The notes: generated by a model from the letters alone, not told the origin. 64,000 bases of DNA from Enterococcus haemoperoxidus ATCC BAA-382 (GCF_000407165.1 NZ_KE136479.1:2119464-2183463), one strand, 5' to 3'; shown: positions 37,403-46,775, counted from the first letter of the stretch. Made by a program: numbers and translations.

Positions 37403-38341
37403 TTAGCCTGTAATTCTTGTTCCTGCTCTACCTAATAACGCTTGGTCAGCCTCTTCTAAAGAACAAATAATAGCGGTCTTGCCTTGTGCTGCAAATCCAA
37501 TTGCCGCTTCCATTTTTGGACCCATACTACCGTCAGCAAAATGACCAGCATCCATATATTGTTGTGCTTGTTTTACAGAAATTGTTTCTAGTTTTTCTTG
37601 ATTTTCTTTACCATAATTAATATAAACATTGCTTACATCTGTCAACATCATGAAGACATTTGCATCGATTTGTTCCGCTAGTTTTTTACCTGTGCGGTCT
37701 TTATCAATAACAGCTTCAATTCCTTTTAACAAACCATCTTGGTTGCGAACAACAGGAATTCCTCCGCCACCACCAGCGATAACAATCGTATTTTGATTTA
37801 ATAGCTTAACAATGGCATCTACACCATGAATTGCTTTTGGTTGTGGAGAAGGAACAACACGGCGATATCCGCGACCAGCGTCTTCCATCATCACCCAATT
37901 TTTTTCTTGTTCCATTTGTTTCGCTTCTTCTTCTGAGTAAAAAATTCCGATTGGCTTATTTGGATTATCGAATGCTTCATCATCAGCTGAAACTTCTGTT
38001 TGCGTTAATAATGTAATAACATTACTTGTCAACCCTTTTGTTTCCAATGAGTTTTTCAAACTTTGTTCTAACATATATCCAATAAAACCTTGTGATTCAG
38101 CGTTACAAACATCTAGTGGAAACGGTGGAACTACATCTTTTGCTTCCTCGTTTTGTCTTAAAATATTCCCAACTTGAGGACCATTTCCATGTGTCAAAAC
38201 GATTTCATAGTTTAATTCTTCTACTTTTGCAACAAGCTCTGTACTTGCTTTTACATTCTCTAATTGCACCTCAAGTGTTGCTTCTTGGTTTGGTTTTAAA
38301 ATTGCATTGCCTCCCAATGCGATCACGACACGATTTGCCAT
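37403..38341 (-). CDS. allK: Carbamate kinase of the oxamate pathway
   Basis: A 312-residue amino acid kinase-fold enzyme: RVVIALGGNAIL, VLTHGNGPQVGNIL, VVIAGGGGGIPVV, AVIDKDRTGKKLAEQI and MMLTDVSNVYINYG. It transfers phosphate from carbamoyl phosphate to ADP, giving ATP, CO2 and ammonia. It lies 12 bases after the DUF2877 gene and is the last gene of the all cluster. So its carbamoyl phosphate should come from oxalurate cleavage rather than arginine, the role of E. coli YbcF/AllK. arcC is an alternative name by homology. Confidence 0.92.
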   Translation of the reverse strand: MANRVVIALGGNAILKPNQEATLEVQLENVKASTELVAKVEELNYEIVLTHGNGPQVGNILRQNEEAKDVVPPFPLDVCNAESQGFIGYMLEQSLKNSLETKGLTSNVITLLTQTEVSADDEAFDNPNKPIGIFYSEEEAKQMEQEKNWVMMEDAGRGYRRVVPSPQPKAIHGVDAIVKLLNQNTIVIAGGGGGIPVVRNQDGLLKGIEAVIDKDRTGKKLAEQIDANVFMMLTDVSNVYINYGKENQEKLETISVKQAQQYMDAGHFADGSMGPKMEAAIGFAAQGKTAIICSLEEADQALLGRAGTRITG

Positions 38342-38353
38342 AATTATCCTCCT

Positions 38354-39208
38354 TCATTTAATGCTTATTAATTTAATTGTTGTTAAAAAGCCTGCCAGTA
38401 AATCAACACCTGATGTGTGCCCTACTGAAATAAGTGATTTAACTACTTTTATAATATGTTCTTCACTGCTATTTGTCGTCAATGCTTCCATCAATTTAAG
38501 AACTGGTTCGCTAAAATGTCCTGCTAACGCGCATAACAAATAATGCTTGCTGATATCTGTTGTAACAGAACGTTCTGATAACAGTTCAGTAAGTAATAGG
38601 TTCGTTAATATTGAGCTTTGTTTATCCAGTAGCAGTCTCGCAGCAAGATGTCCAACAATCATGTCATCTCCAGAAGGGGTTAGCCCCATTCCTCGACCTA
38701 AAAGAAAATCAAGACCTGATTTTTGTTGTGACTGATTTTCAGAACAGAGCTGAATAAGCGCATTTTTAAATGAGTGTTTTCCTTCTAAAAACTGAGCTAA
38801 AGACTGTTGATTTCCCGTTACCTTTACTAATGAATTTGAATATGAAAATAGTCTTTCTTGACTTTTTCCCTCTAAGTTTCCGACCACCACAGCTATTGAC
38901 GAATACCGTTTCCCATGTGTCAGTAATAGATGATTTTTTGAAAAATGCAAACATTTTTGCTCCCAAGTAATTTGTTCTCCAATTTCGATTGTTGATAACA
39001 CGTGTGAAAAATCACTAGCTTGTAAGTAAATACCATTCGGCATAAAAGGATAGTTAGTGGTCGTCACGACCACTAACTGTTGTTTCCTCTCATCTTGAAT
39101 ATTGAAGCTATTCTTATATTTACTATGGACCCGCCATTTTAGTTCTTCAAAGTTATCCATTAAAAGAAGTTGATCAATAAAACAAGCATTAACAAACAAT
39201 ATCTTCAC
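38354..39208 (-). CDS. allH: DUF2877 protein, oxamate carbamoyltransferase subunit AllH
   Basis: A 284-residue DUF2877 protein (E. coli YlbF-like). Conserved region: GLDFLLGRGMGLTPSGDDMIVGHLAARLLL (~residues 165-195), with GxGxGLTPSGDD as the family hallmark. In E. coli FdrA, YlbE and YlbF together were shown to make oxamate plus carbamoyl phosphate from oxalurate. The frame starts with GTG 39208, but this GTG is itself part of AAAGGTGA, a good ribosome binding site for the in-frame TTG at 39199, so the real start may be that TTG. It follows the allG stop by only 3 bases. Confidence 0.85.
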   Translation of the reverse strand: MKILFVNACFIDQLLLMDNFEELKWRVHSKYKNSFNIQDERKQQLVVVTTTNYPFMPNGIYLQASDFSHVLSTIEIGEQITWEQKCLHFSKNHLLLTHGKRYSSIAVVVGNLEGKSQERLFSYSNSLVKVTGNQQSLAQFLEGKHSFKNALIQLCSENQSQQKSGLDFLLGRGMGLTPSGDDMIVGHLAARLLLDKQSSILTNLLLTELLSERSVTTDISKHYLLCALAGHFSEPVLKLMEALTTNSSEEHIIKVVKSLISVGHTSGVDLLAGFLTTIKLISIK

Positions 39209-39211
39209 CTT

Positions 39212-40480
39212 TTATTCTGTAAAACCTAATTTTTTTGCATAAGCTAAGACAGCTTTTTCAAAACAGTCGATTGGTGGTGTTACAGTTCCGGCACCAATTT
39301 GACCTAGACCAGCTTTTTTATTTGCGATCCCTGTATTGATTACTGGAAGAATTCCAGTTTCTACAACTTTTCTCGCATCAATTCCGAGACAAATTCCTTT
39401 AAAGTCCCAAGTTGGAACTGGAAAGTTAGGGTTAGTGTCAATACAAATTTCAGTCATTTCATTACTTGTATTCAATGCATCATAGAAACCACCTGAACCA
39501 ACAAAACGAGTAACTGCTGGAGCTGCGATCATGGCCATACCACCGACACCAAATGTTTCAGTGATAGCACTATCTCCCATATCTGGCGCTGCATCTGCTT
39601 CACTAAAGCCAGAGAAATATAACCCTTGCGGTGTGTTAACAGGTCCTGTGAACCATTCGTCACCCATTCCAGCAATACGGATACCAAACTCATATCCATT
39701 TCTACACATTGCAGTTACGATTGTTCCTTCTTGAATTTGTCTTGCCCCATCCATTACAGCTTTCGCAGAAGCCATCATGATATTTAAGAAGAATTGATCT
39801 GTATCCGCTAAGAATTGTACAACTTCTTCACGTTTCGTTTGATCGATTTCAGTCAATCCAACAATGATCGGTGCCATTTCTTTCAAGAAAGCTAATGATG
39901 CTGCAATATTACGTTGGTGGAATTCATCCCCCATAGCAATTGCTTTAGCAACCAACACATTGATGTTTAAGCCGTCTTCTTTTGTTTTTAATGCTGCACT
40001 TAAAACAGGTGCCAATGTGTCTCTCATCCATCTCAAACGAGTGATTACTTCATCAGAATAAGCACCAAAACGTAATACTGCACCAATTCCTTCGTTCATC
40101 GTACAGAAAGCACGATTGCCATCTGTTTTATTTTCAACAACTAAAACAGCCATATTTGCTGATGTGATTCCACCCATTGGTCCTACAGCATTTACATGAT
40201 GACATGGAATCAGTTTTACTTCGCCAGATTCTAGCATTTTTCTTGCTTCTTCTTCAGTTTCACACCATTCTTCAAATAATGCTGCTCCCACACAGGCGCC
40301 TTGAATTGGATCAACCATTTTATCGTAAGTGATTGGAGGTCCTGCATGAAGTAATACTTTTCCTTCATTTAATTCTGGGATTACTGATTTTGCTGGAACT
40401 ACATCTAATAAGAAAGGAGAACCAGCAACGATTTTTGCTGCTACCGCTTGGTTTGCTTCATCGATTGTTTTATATGCCAT
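39212..40480 (-). CDS. allG: DUF1116 protein, oxamate carbamoyltransferase subunit AllG
   Basis: A 422-residue DUF1116 protein, the YlbE relative. Strongly conserved stretches include PFLLDVVPAKSVIPELNEGKVLLHAGPPI, VGAALFEEWCETEEEA, CHHVNAVGPMGGITSANMAVLVVEN and FGIRIAGMGDEWFTGPVN. It is part of the FdrA-YlbE-YlbF complex that phosphorolyses oxalurate. Between fdrA (16 bases upstream) and allH (3 bases downstream), as in other ureide operons. The ATG at 40480 follows AAGGGAGAA. Confidence 0.88.
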   Translation of the reverse strand: MAYKTIDEANQAVAAKIVAGSPFLLDVVPAKSVIPELNEGKVLLHAGPPITYDKMVDPIQGACVGAALFEEWCETEEEARKMLESGEVKLIPCHHVNAVGPMGGITSANMAVLVVENKTDGNRAFCTMNEGIGAVLRFGAYSDEVITRLRWMRDTLAPVLSAALKTKEDGLNINVLVAKAIAMGDEFHQRNIAASLAFLKEMAPIIVGLTEIDQTKREEVVQFLADTDQFFLNIMMASAKAVMDGARQIQEGTIVTAMCRNGYEFGIRIAGMGDEWFTGPVNTPQGLYFSGFSEADAAPDMGDSAITETFGVGGMAMIAAPAVTRFVGSGGFYDALNTSNEMTEICIDTNPNFPVPTWDFKGICLGIDARKVVETGILPVINTGIANKKAGLGQIGAGTVTPPIDCFEKAVLAYAKKLGFTE

Positions 40481-40496
40481 TTGATTTTTTTCTCCC

Positions 40497-42254
40497 TTAT
40501 TTAGCTAATGCTACTTTATTTAAGAACTGTAATGCTTTTTGCAAAGTGATATTTCCGCCTGCAACAGGTTGCCAGTCATATTGAACCACTTTACCACCAT
40601 GATTGATGATTGCTTCAGAGAAACTACGTAAACCAACGTTGATAAAACCTTGATTTGTTAATAATGCTAACATTGCTTCTGTTGGCTCAATTGTAACTGG
40701 ATTCACTGCTGGTGTTGCTTCAATTGCTTTATCTGTTTGTGTCAATGGATGATCTAGGATCGCTAAAGCTAAACGCACTGCTTGTGCGTTACTGTCACAA
40801 AGAATAACGCCAGCCTCTTTCATGATTGTTTCTTGCTCATGAATGTTTTGAGGATCTTCATCCGTTCCCACAATCGTACTGATCACAAATAATTCTCTAC
40901 CTTCAGCTTTTGCATTTGCTTTGATTTCTTTGATAGTTGGTGCTAATTCTTGTGCCATATTTGCATGAGAACCGTAGCCTAATACAACATCTAATAAAAT
41001 GATTGCTGTTTCAGGGTCTTTTCCTGCTTCTTCTAACATTTCTTTACGTTTTGATGGATCGATCATTGGATGAGGTTTACCTTGTGTATAAACATCATCT
41101 CCTAAATCGATGATTTCATGGCCTTGATTTTTTAAGATAAAGCCTTCAGGTGCATGATCGTCACCTGTTAAAGCTAAACCTTCTTTGATCAACATTGCTG
41201 CTTCATAAGCAAGTGTTCCACCAGAGTACAAGCCTTTAACATATTTTTGTTCTGGTTTGAAAGAATGTGCTGGTACAGATAATGTTTCTTTCACCGCTGT
41301 AACAGCTTCTTTATTCAATAATTGAATAGCCGTTTGAGCCGCTTCTTCTAATGTATAGGCACGATAAAGATTTTCTTCATGTGATGTTGGTTTTTCGCCT
41401 AGGAAAATCGTTACAGCAGGTTTTGAGATGCTTCTTAAAAGATTTAGGACTTCATCACGAACTTCTGGTGCAGGTGGTTTAGAGATCACGACAACCACTT
41501 CTGTGTTAGGATCTTTCTCTAATGTCATAATACTGTCTTTTAAAGTGATTCCGCCAATTTCAGCTTTCAAGTCACGTCCACCAGTACCGATTGCATTCGT
41601 CACACCGCCACCTAATTTGTGGATGATCGTTGTTACTTCTTGAATACCTGTTCCAGAAGCACCAACAACGCCGATTTTCCCTTTACGAACAGCATTTGTG
41701 AATGCCACAGGAATACCATTGATAATCCCAGTTCCGCAATCTGGTCCCATTAATAAAAGACCTGCATCATGTGCTTTTTCTTTTAGACGTTTTTCATCTT
41801 CGATTGCGACATTATCACTAAAACAAAAGACATGCTTGCCTTCATCTAATGCTTTTTCAATCTCAAGTGCTGCATGGGTACCAGGTATAGAGAAAACAAC
41901 TACGCCAGCATCTTTGCCAAGCTCAAAGGCTTTATCCCACGTTTTTACGACTTCTTCACCAGTAGTGTCGCCGCCACCTTTTGTTTGTTCTTCTAAAAAT
42001 ACATCGATTTCAGTTAGGACTTGATCGATCAATGAGTCGTCTTCGATGTCTAAAACGATCACCATATCATTAGACGATGCCTTTTCTAATTCATCGGTGT
42101 ATAAGCCACCTGTTTTAAAAATATCTTTATTTGCAGGTGTTCCCATCATAACTGAAACATTATGAACGCCATCGATTGTATTTAATTTGTTGGTTAATAA
42201 CATCAAGACGATTGAATCTTGATAGCTATTTGCTTTAATAATTGTGTGCAGCAT
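40497..42254 (-). CDS. fdrA: FdrA/AllF, acyl-CoA synthetase-like subunit of oxamate carbamoyltransferase
   Basis: This 585-residue FdrA protein is built on the succinyl-CoA synthetase alpha fold. After an N-terminal ACT-like part (~1-95), it shows LLMGPDCGTGIINGIPVAFTN, GKIGVVGASGTGIQEVTTIIHKLGGGVTNAIGTGGRDL (nucleotide-binding loop and phospho-acceptor region), VVVVISKPPAPEV and LDVVLGYGSHANMAQELAPTI. No catalytic His matching SucD is needed in this branch. It works with AllG and AllH on oxalurate. GGAGGAA precedes ATG 42254. It lies 37 bases after allD copy 1. Confidence 0.92.
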   Translation of the reverse strand: MLHTIIKANSYQDSIVLMLLTNKLNTIDGVHNVSVMMGTPANKDIFKTGGLYTDELEKASSNDMVIVLDIEDDSLIDQVLTEIDVFLEEQTKGGGDTTGEEVVKTWDKAFELGKDAGVVVFSIPGTHAALEIEKALDEGKHVFCFSDNVAIEDEKRLKEKAHDAGLLLMGPDCGTGIINGIPVAFTNAVRKGKIGVVGASGTGIQEVTTIIHKLGGGVTNAIGTGGRDLKAEIGGITLKDSIMTLEKDPNTEVVVVISKPPAPEVRDEVLNLLRSISKPAVTIFLGEKPTSHEENLYRAYTLEEAAQTAIQLLNKEAVTAVKETLSVPAHSFKPEQKYVKGLYSGGTLAYEAAMLIKEGLALTGDDHAPEGFILKNQGHEIIDLGDDVYTQGKPHPMIDPSKRKEMLEEAGKDPETAIILLDVVLGYGSHANMAQELAPTIKEIKANAKAEGRELFVISTIVGTDEDPQNIHEQETIMKEAGVILCDSNAQAVRLALAILDHPLTQTDKAIEATPAVNPVTIEPTEAMLALLTNQGFINVGLRSFSEAIINHGGKVVQYDWQPVAGGNITLQKALQFLNKVALAK

Positions 42255-42291
42255 TGAAATTCCTCCATTTATTTATTTTGCTTTGCAAAAT

Positions 42292-43341
42292 TTATTCCGC
42301 AAACTTATTTTTATGATCATAACGATCATAATGAATATCGTCACTGATTAAATATTCGTAAATATCATCCACAATTTCGATTCCATTTTCTTCATAATTT
42401 TTTTCACGTGCACGTCCTCGTTCACCTGGATAGTTTACTTCAGTAAAACCAGGACTTGGGCTGATTTCTTTTAATTCATCCAACATTGTTGAAATATTCT
42501 TTTTAAAGACGTCTAAACCAATGAAGAAATCTGGATTGATCACAATGTGAAGCTGACCTAATTCGCGGCCTTTAGATAAATCATGATACATGGAAGAAAC
42601 GTGTTTGCCAAACGGCACGCCTAGTAAAATCCCCGATAAAATATCTACCATCATCATCAAACCATACCCTTTTGGTCCTGCAATCGGCAATAACGCGTTC
42701 ACTGCTGTAGAATCCGTTGTTGGATTTCCTTTGGCATCGACTGCCCAAGAGTCTGGTATAGCTTCTTTTTTAGATCGAGCATGCAATATTTTCCCCCAAG
42801 CTTGAACGGTTGTTGCCATATCAAATGTAATCACACGATCGTCATTACTAGGGGCAGCAAACGCAATTGGATTTGTACCGAAGTAAGGTTCACTTCCTCC
42901 AAATGGTACAACCATTGGGTCAGATTGGCAAACAGAAAGGGCTACCATATCTTGTTCTGCAGCTCTTTCTACATAATAGGCAAGCGCTCCGCTATGAGAG
43001 ATATTACGAACCCCGACAACAGCAACACCATTTTTCTTTGCCATTTCAATGGCTAGGTCCATTGCTTTTTCTGCAGCAACAAAACCAGAACCATTATCGC
43101 CTTCAAACATACCACAGCTAGGAGCTGTTTGCTCAAAAGAAAACGTAGGATCGTTGGTGATACCGCCTTTCGCAATTCTTTCCGAATAATATTCCACACG
43201 CATCGCACCGTGAGAATGAATTCCTCTTGCATCTGCAAACGTTAAAACATCACTTACGATTCCTGCATGTTCTTCCGATAAACCAGCTTTTTGTATTTTA
43301 TCTTTGATTAGTTGATGTAAATCCGCTTTTTTTACTCTCAT
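42292..43341 (-). CDS. allD: Ureidoglycolate dehydrogenase AllD, copy 1
   Basis: A 349-residue LDH2/malate dehydrogenase-type NAD oxidoreductase that oxidises ureidoglycolate to oxalurate. Signature segments: FADARGIHSHGAMRVEYYSERIAKGGI (substrate-binding Arg, catalytic His), VGVRNISHSGALAYYVERAAEQ, FGTNPIAFAAPS and GPKGYGLMMMVDILSGILLGVPFGKHVSSMYHD. Copy 2 (43558-44625) is similar along the whole length. This copy lies after a terminator-bearing repeat and heads the fdrA-allG-allH-allK group. AAAGGAGG precedes ATG 43341. Confidence 0.92.
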   Translation of the reverse strand: MRVKKADLHQLIKDKIQKAGLSEEHAGIVSDVLTFADARGIHSHGAMRVEYYSERIAKGGITNDPTFSFEQTAPSCGMFEGDNGSGFVAAEKAMDLAIEMAKKNGVAVVGVRNISHSGALAYYVERAAEQDMVALSVCQSDPMVVPFGGSEPYFGTNPIAFAAPSNDDRVITFDMATTVQAWGKILHARSKKEAIPDSWAVDAKGNPTTDSTAVNALLPIAGPKGYGLMMMVDILSGILLGVPFGKHVSSMYHDLSKGRELGQLHIVINPDFFIGLDVFKKNISTMLDELKEISPSPGFTEVNYPGERGRAREKNYEENGIEIVDDIYEYLISDDIHYDRYDHKNKFAE

Positions 43342-43363
43342 TTAAAACGCCTCCTTTTATTAT

Positions 43364-43499
43364 CGGTAACAACGTTCCGCTTCGACAGAAAAATAGGAAA
43401 AATTGACTGAGGTGCTTTTGGCCTCATTCAATTTTTATCTTTTTTCCGAGAAGCAAGCCCGCGTAGCTAGATGCCATACGACAACAATTCTCCGCTTCG
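43364..43499. repeat. Intergenic element with flanking direct repeats and internal terminator
   Basis: An element of ~136 bases between the two allD copies. Its ends are imperfect direct repeats, CGGTAACAACGTTCCGCTTCG (43364-43384) and CGACAACAATTCTCCGCTTCG (43479-43499). Inside is a hairpin AAATTGACTGAGG / CCTCATTCAATTT (~43401-43434) followed on the minus strand by TTTTTCC, able to end transcription from allD copy 2. It resembles dispersed enterococcal intergenic repeats. Confidence 0.65.
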
Positions 43500-43557
43500 C
43501 TAATACTTATACAAACCAACAACATTTTTTATACTATATCTTAATTCCAAAACAATT

Positions 43558-44625
43558 CTATTTTTTTTCACCAAAAGCATTCGTATTTTCATATCGATCA
43601 AAATGAAGTGTGTCACTCTTTAAATAGTCATAGATATCTTTAACGATGTCGATACCATCTTTCATTGATTTTTCATAATTGATTTGATTGATTTCGCCTG
43701 GATAATATACTTGCTCAAACCCATCAGCTGCTGGAATGGCATGTAACTCTTCTACCATACCATCCACTGATTCTTTGAACATATCCAAGTCAGTAAAACG
43801 TTTTGGATCGATCAAAATATACATTTGACCAACATTACGTCCTTTGCTTATATCGTCATACATTGAAGAAACGTGTTTCCCAAATGGTAAGCCTAAAAGC
43901 ATACCTGATAAAATATCTACCATCATCATCAAGCCATAGCCTTTTGGTCCTGCAATCGGTAATAAACCATTGACTTTATGGGGATCCGTTGTTGGTTTTC
44001 CTTCTTTATCAACTGCCCAAGTATCTGGGATATCTTTATTTTTAGAACGAGCATCCAAGACTTTGCCCCACGCTTGAACAGTAGTTGCCATATCAAAAAC
44101 AACAGGTTCATGACCTTTTCTAGGCGCTGCAAAAGCAATCGGATTCGTTCCAAAATAATTTTCTTTTCCTCCAAATGGTACGACCATCGGATCAGATTGA
44201 CACATTGCAATAGCAATCAAATCTTGTTGCGCAGCTTTTTTCACATAATAAGATAACGCTCCGCTGTGACTGATTTTAGAGATTCCCACAGCCGCAACTC
44301 CTGATTTTTTTGCCATATCTATAGCATAACCAAGACCAACATCTGCGACGAATTGTCCAGCGCCATTTTTACCGTGAACGATTCCTGAACTTGGGCCAGT
44401 TTCTTCAAATTCAATTACTGGATCAAGCGTCACACCGCCTTTGTCGATTTGTTCTGCATAATATTCTACCCTAACGGCTCCATGTGAGTGGATACCGCAC
44501 GCATCTGCAAATACCAAATGTGTCGCCACTTCATCTGCATGCTCTGGTTTTAAACCAGCTGTTGTTAATTTTTTTTCGATCAAATCATGCAATTCTTCTG
44601 GTTTCACTACAACAGTTTCATTCAT
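43558..44625 (-). CDS. allD: Ureidoglycolate dehydrogenase AllD, copy 2
   Basis: A 355-residue paralogue of the enzyme at 42292, with the same blocks (FADACGIHSHGAVRVEYYAEQIDKGGV, ISKISHSGALSYYVKKAAQQ, FGTNPIAFAAPRKGHE, GPKGYGLMMMVDILSGMLLGLPFGKHVSSMYDD). All catalytic residues appear intact in both copies. It lies 20 bases after allE and thus belongs to the allC-allE-allD unit. Differences around the C-terminus suggest divergence of substrate range or simple recent duplication. GAGGAAG precedes ATG 44625. Confidence 0.92.
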   Translation of the reverse strand: MNETVVVKPEELHDLIEKKLTTAGLKPEHADEVATHLVFADACGIHSHGAVRVEYYAEQIDKGGVTLDPVIEFEETGPSSGIVHGKNGAGQFVADVGLGYAIDMAKKSGVAAVGISKISHSGALSYYVKKAAQQDLIAIAMCQSDPMVVPFGGKENYFGTNPIAFAAPRKGHEPVVFDMATTVQAWGKVLDARSKNKDIPDTWAVDKEGKPTTDPHKVNGLLPIAGPKGYGLMMMVDILSGMLLGLPFGKHVSSMYDDISKGRNVGQMYILIDPKRFTDLDMFKESVDGMVEELHAIPAADGFEQVYYPGEINQINYEKSMKDGIDIVKDIYDYLKSDTLHFDRYENTNAFGEKK

Positions 44626-44645
44626 TCTTAAACTTCCTCTTCAAA

Positions 44646-45431
44646 TTAAATTTCTGGATCACGGTTGCAATCTTTTGAATAGACATACATCAATGGTTCG
44701 TCACGTCCTACAGCATAGGCTGCTTGTTGTACGTATGAACTCATAAAGATATAATCTCCCTTTTCGACTGGCATCCACTCATTGTCTAAGTTATACATGC
44801 CTTGTCCAGAAAGTAAGTACGCACCGTGTTCTTGATAGTGTGTTTCAATATAACCATGACTTGCTCCTGGTTCAAATGAAAGAATGTGGAAGTTCATATC
44901 AAAGCCTAGATCTTTCGGTAAGAAGTCCCATAAAAGAACGTCTTTCATGCCTTCATATTCGATTGGTTCCATATCATTGACATTACCGACTACTTTATGT
45001 GCTTCATAGCCTTCTAGTGGTTGATAGCGTTTTTTGTATAAGAAAATTTCAGTATCCGCATCTTGTCCATTTTCCAAATACATCAATGTGCTAGCAGGTA
45101 AATAGACATAACCACCTTTTGTTAGTTCATGTGTTTCTGTACCATCATTGACTTTTAGGACACCATCAATCACATAAACAATTGTTTCCACACCGTCTCC
45201 GCCAAAGCCACGTTGGTTTTTACCATCTTTGTGTAGCGTAATAATATAATCGACAAAATTTGCACCTAATTGTTTTGATCCTAAAATTGAACAATCACAG
45301 TTTTCAAAACCTGGAATCACATTATTTACCAATCCATCATGAGGAATCAATGCATAATTATTTTTTTTGATCACAGCTCTAGATGATAATAAACCATCAA
45401 GATAACCTGTTTGATTATTTTTATAACCCAT
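44646..45431 (-). CDS. allE: (S)-ureidoglycine aminohydrolase AllE
   Basis: A 261-residue bicupin (YlbA type) that releases ammonia from ureidoglycine to give ureidoglycolate, using a bound manganese. The two cupin barrels span ~50-135 and ~180-255; the metal-binding second barrel contains [28 protein letters not shown] with the expected His/Glu/His set. The sequence closes with [27 protein letters not shown]. It lies 21 bases after allC and 20 bases before allD copy 2. Confidence 0.94.
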   Translation of the reverse strand: MGYKNNQTGYLDGLLSSRAVIKKNNYALIPHDGLVNNVIPGFENCDCSILGSKQLGANFVDYIITLHKDGKNQRGFGGDGVETIVYVIDGVLKVNDGTETHELTKGGYVYLPASTLMYLENGQDADTEIFLYKKRYQPLEGYEAHKVVGNVNDMEPIEYEGMKDVLLWDFLPKDLGFDMNFHILSFEPGASHGYIETHYQEHGAYLLSGQGMYNLDNEWMPVEKGDYIFMSSYVQQAAYAVGRDEPLMYVYSKDCNRDPEI

Positions 45432-45452
45432 TTTTATTTTTCCTACTTTCTT

Positions 45453-46679
45453 TTATTTATATGCTAATTCGTATAAGGCACTTGCAAGTACTTTGACACC
45501 GTTGACCAAGTCATCGATATCTGTTGCTTCTGCTGGGTTATGACTAATACCATTAATACTTGGTACAAAAATCATAGCCGTTGGGAAGTGTGGTGCAATA
45601 ACTTGTGAATCGTGACCTGCTCCACTGTGCATCACTTTATATTTCATGTTTTCAGCAATAGCTGCCGTTTCAATCGCAGTCACAATTTCTTCATTCATCG
45701 GTACTGGCGCTTCATCCATCCATAAATCGATATCGATTTCTAAACCATGTTCGGCAGCAATTTTTCTCATTAATTCTTCAATTTCTTTAGTAAATGCATG
45801 CAATTCTCCACTATCGGTATGACGACAATCCATTGTAAATAGAACTTCACCAGGTACTACGTTTACAGTATTTGGTTTTGGTTCAACTTTACCGAAAGTC
45901 AATACTAATGGATCACCGACTTCTAATGCACGATCGATTGCTTGTGAACAAATCTTAGCAAAAGCATAAACAGCATCTTTACGATAGCCCATTGGCGTTG
46001 TTCCAGCATGATTTGCTTCACCTTTTAGAACGATCGTATAGCGTCTTTGACCTGCAATATTATTCACAACACCTATTTGTAAGTTTTCTTTTTCAAGCAC
46101 AGTTCCTTGCTCGATATGAATTTCTACGAATGCTTTAATATCATCTCTTGCAGCTTTGCTTTCATCTCTAAAGTCAAACCCGTGACGTTGCATTTCTTCA
46201 ACGAATTTCAAACCTTCAAAGTCAGAGATTTCAATAACATCTTCTTTTTTCGCTTCGCCGACGAAGTTTTTACTTCCCCAGAAAACCGTTGGGAAGCGAC
46301 TGCCTTCTTCTTCAGCCATTGAGATAACTTCTAATGAACGTTTTGGTTTACCGTATGTTTCTAATAAATATTGGATGGCAACATATGCTGCGATGACACC
46401 AAATTGGCCATCTAAGTTCCCACCATTGACAACAGTATCAATATGAGAACCTGATAAAATCGTTTCTTCTGGATGTTCTGTTCCTTCTACTCTACCAAAG
46501 AGATTACCGATTTCATCAAATGAAGCTGTCATGCCTATAGCTTCCAAATTTTCTTTCACAGTTTTTTGCGCTTTTAACCAAGAGTCAGAATACAATAAAC
46601 GTGTCATTCCACCTGTTGGATCGTTACCAATATTAGAAATTTGATCGATATTTTCCTGTAAAACTTTTTTTAAATCCAT
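45453..46679 (-). CDS. allC: Allantoate amidohydrolase AllC
   Basis: This M20-family amidohydrolase (408 residues) converts allantoate to ureidoglycine, CO2 and ammonia. Metal ligands: ILSGSHIDTVVNGGNLDGQFG (His, Asp), MAEEEGSRFPT (Glu-Glu), FVEIHIEQGTVLE (His) and the last His in SGAGHDSQVIAP/ISHNPAE. The dimerisation lid sits at ~residues 210-325 (GEANHAGTTPMGYRKDA). ATG 46679 (MDLKKVLQ) is chosen because GAGGGAG lies 9 bases upstream; the frame's first ATG (46688) overlaps that site. It is the promoter-proximal gene of the allC-allE-allD unit. Confidence 0.94.
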   Translation of the reverse strand: MDLKKVLQENIDQISNIGNDPTGGMTRLLYSDSWLKAQKTVKENLEAIGMTASFDEIGNLFGRVEGTEHPEETILSGSHIDTVVNGGNLDGQFGVIAAYVAIQYLLETYGKPKRSLEVISMAEEEGSRFPTVFWGSKNFVGEAKKEDVIEISDFEGLKFVEEMQRHGFDFRDESKAARDDIKAFVEIHIEQGTVLEKENLQIGVVNNIAGQRRYTIVLKGEANHAGTTPMGYRKDAVYAFAKICSQAIDRALEVGDPLVLTFGKVEPKPNTVNVVPGEVLFTMDCRHTDSGELHAFTKEIEELMRKIAAEHGLEIDIDLWMDEAPVPMNEEIVTAIETAAIAENMKYKVMHSGAGHDSQVIAPHFPTAMIFVPSINGISHNPAEATDIDDLVNGVKVLASALYELAYK

Positions 46680-46712
46680 TAGATACATCTCCCTCTTTTA
46701 TTATCATAACCA

Positions 46713-46775
46713 TTGTAAGCGGTTGCCGACTTTCATACACTATCCATATTTCACAAATTAACTACTATCTTTGTG
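46713..46775 (-). promoter_or_regulatory. allC promoter region: cre site and TTTGTG motifs
   Basis: TTGTAAGCGGTTGCC (46713-46727) matches the cre consensus except the last base. TTTCACAAA (46749-46757) and CTTTGTGCGC (46769-46778) lie upstream of it on the minus strand. The order TTTGTGAAA - TGAAAGT - ACCGCTTACAAT, with equal spacing, is shared with the second MFS promoter, where TACAAT could be the -10 box. The rest of 46680-47003 shows only a promoter-like AT-rich stretch for the divergent esterase gene. Confidence 0.55.
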
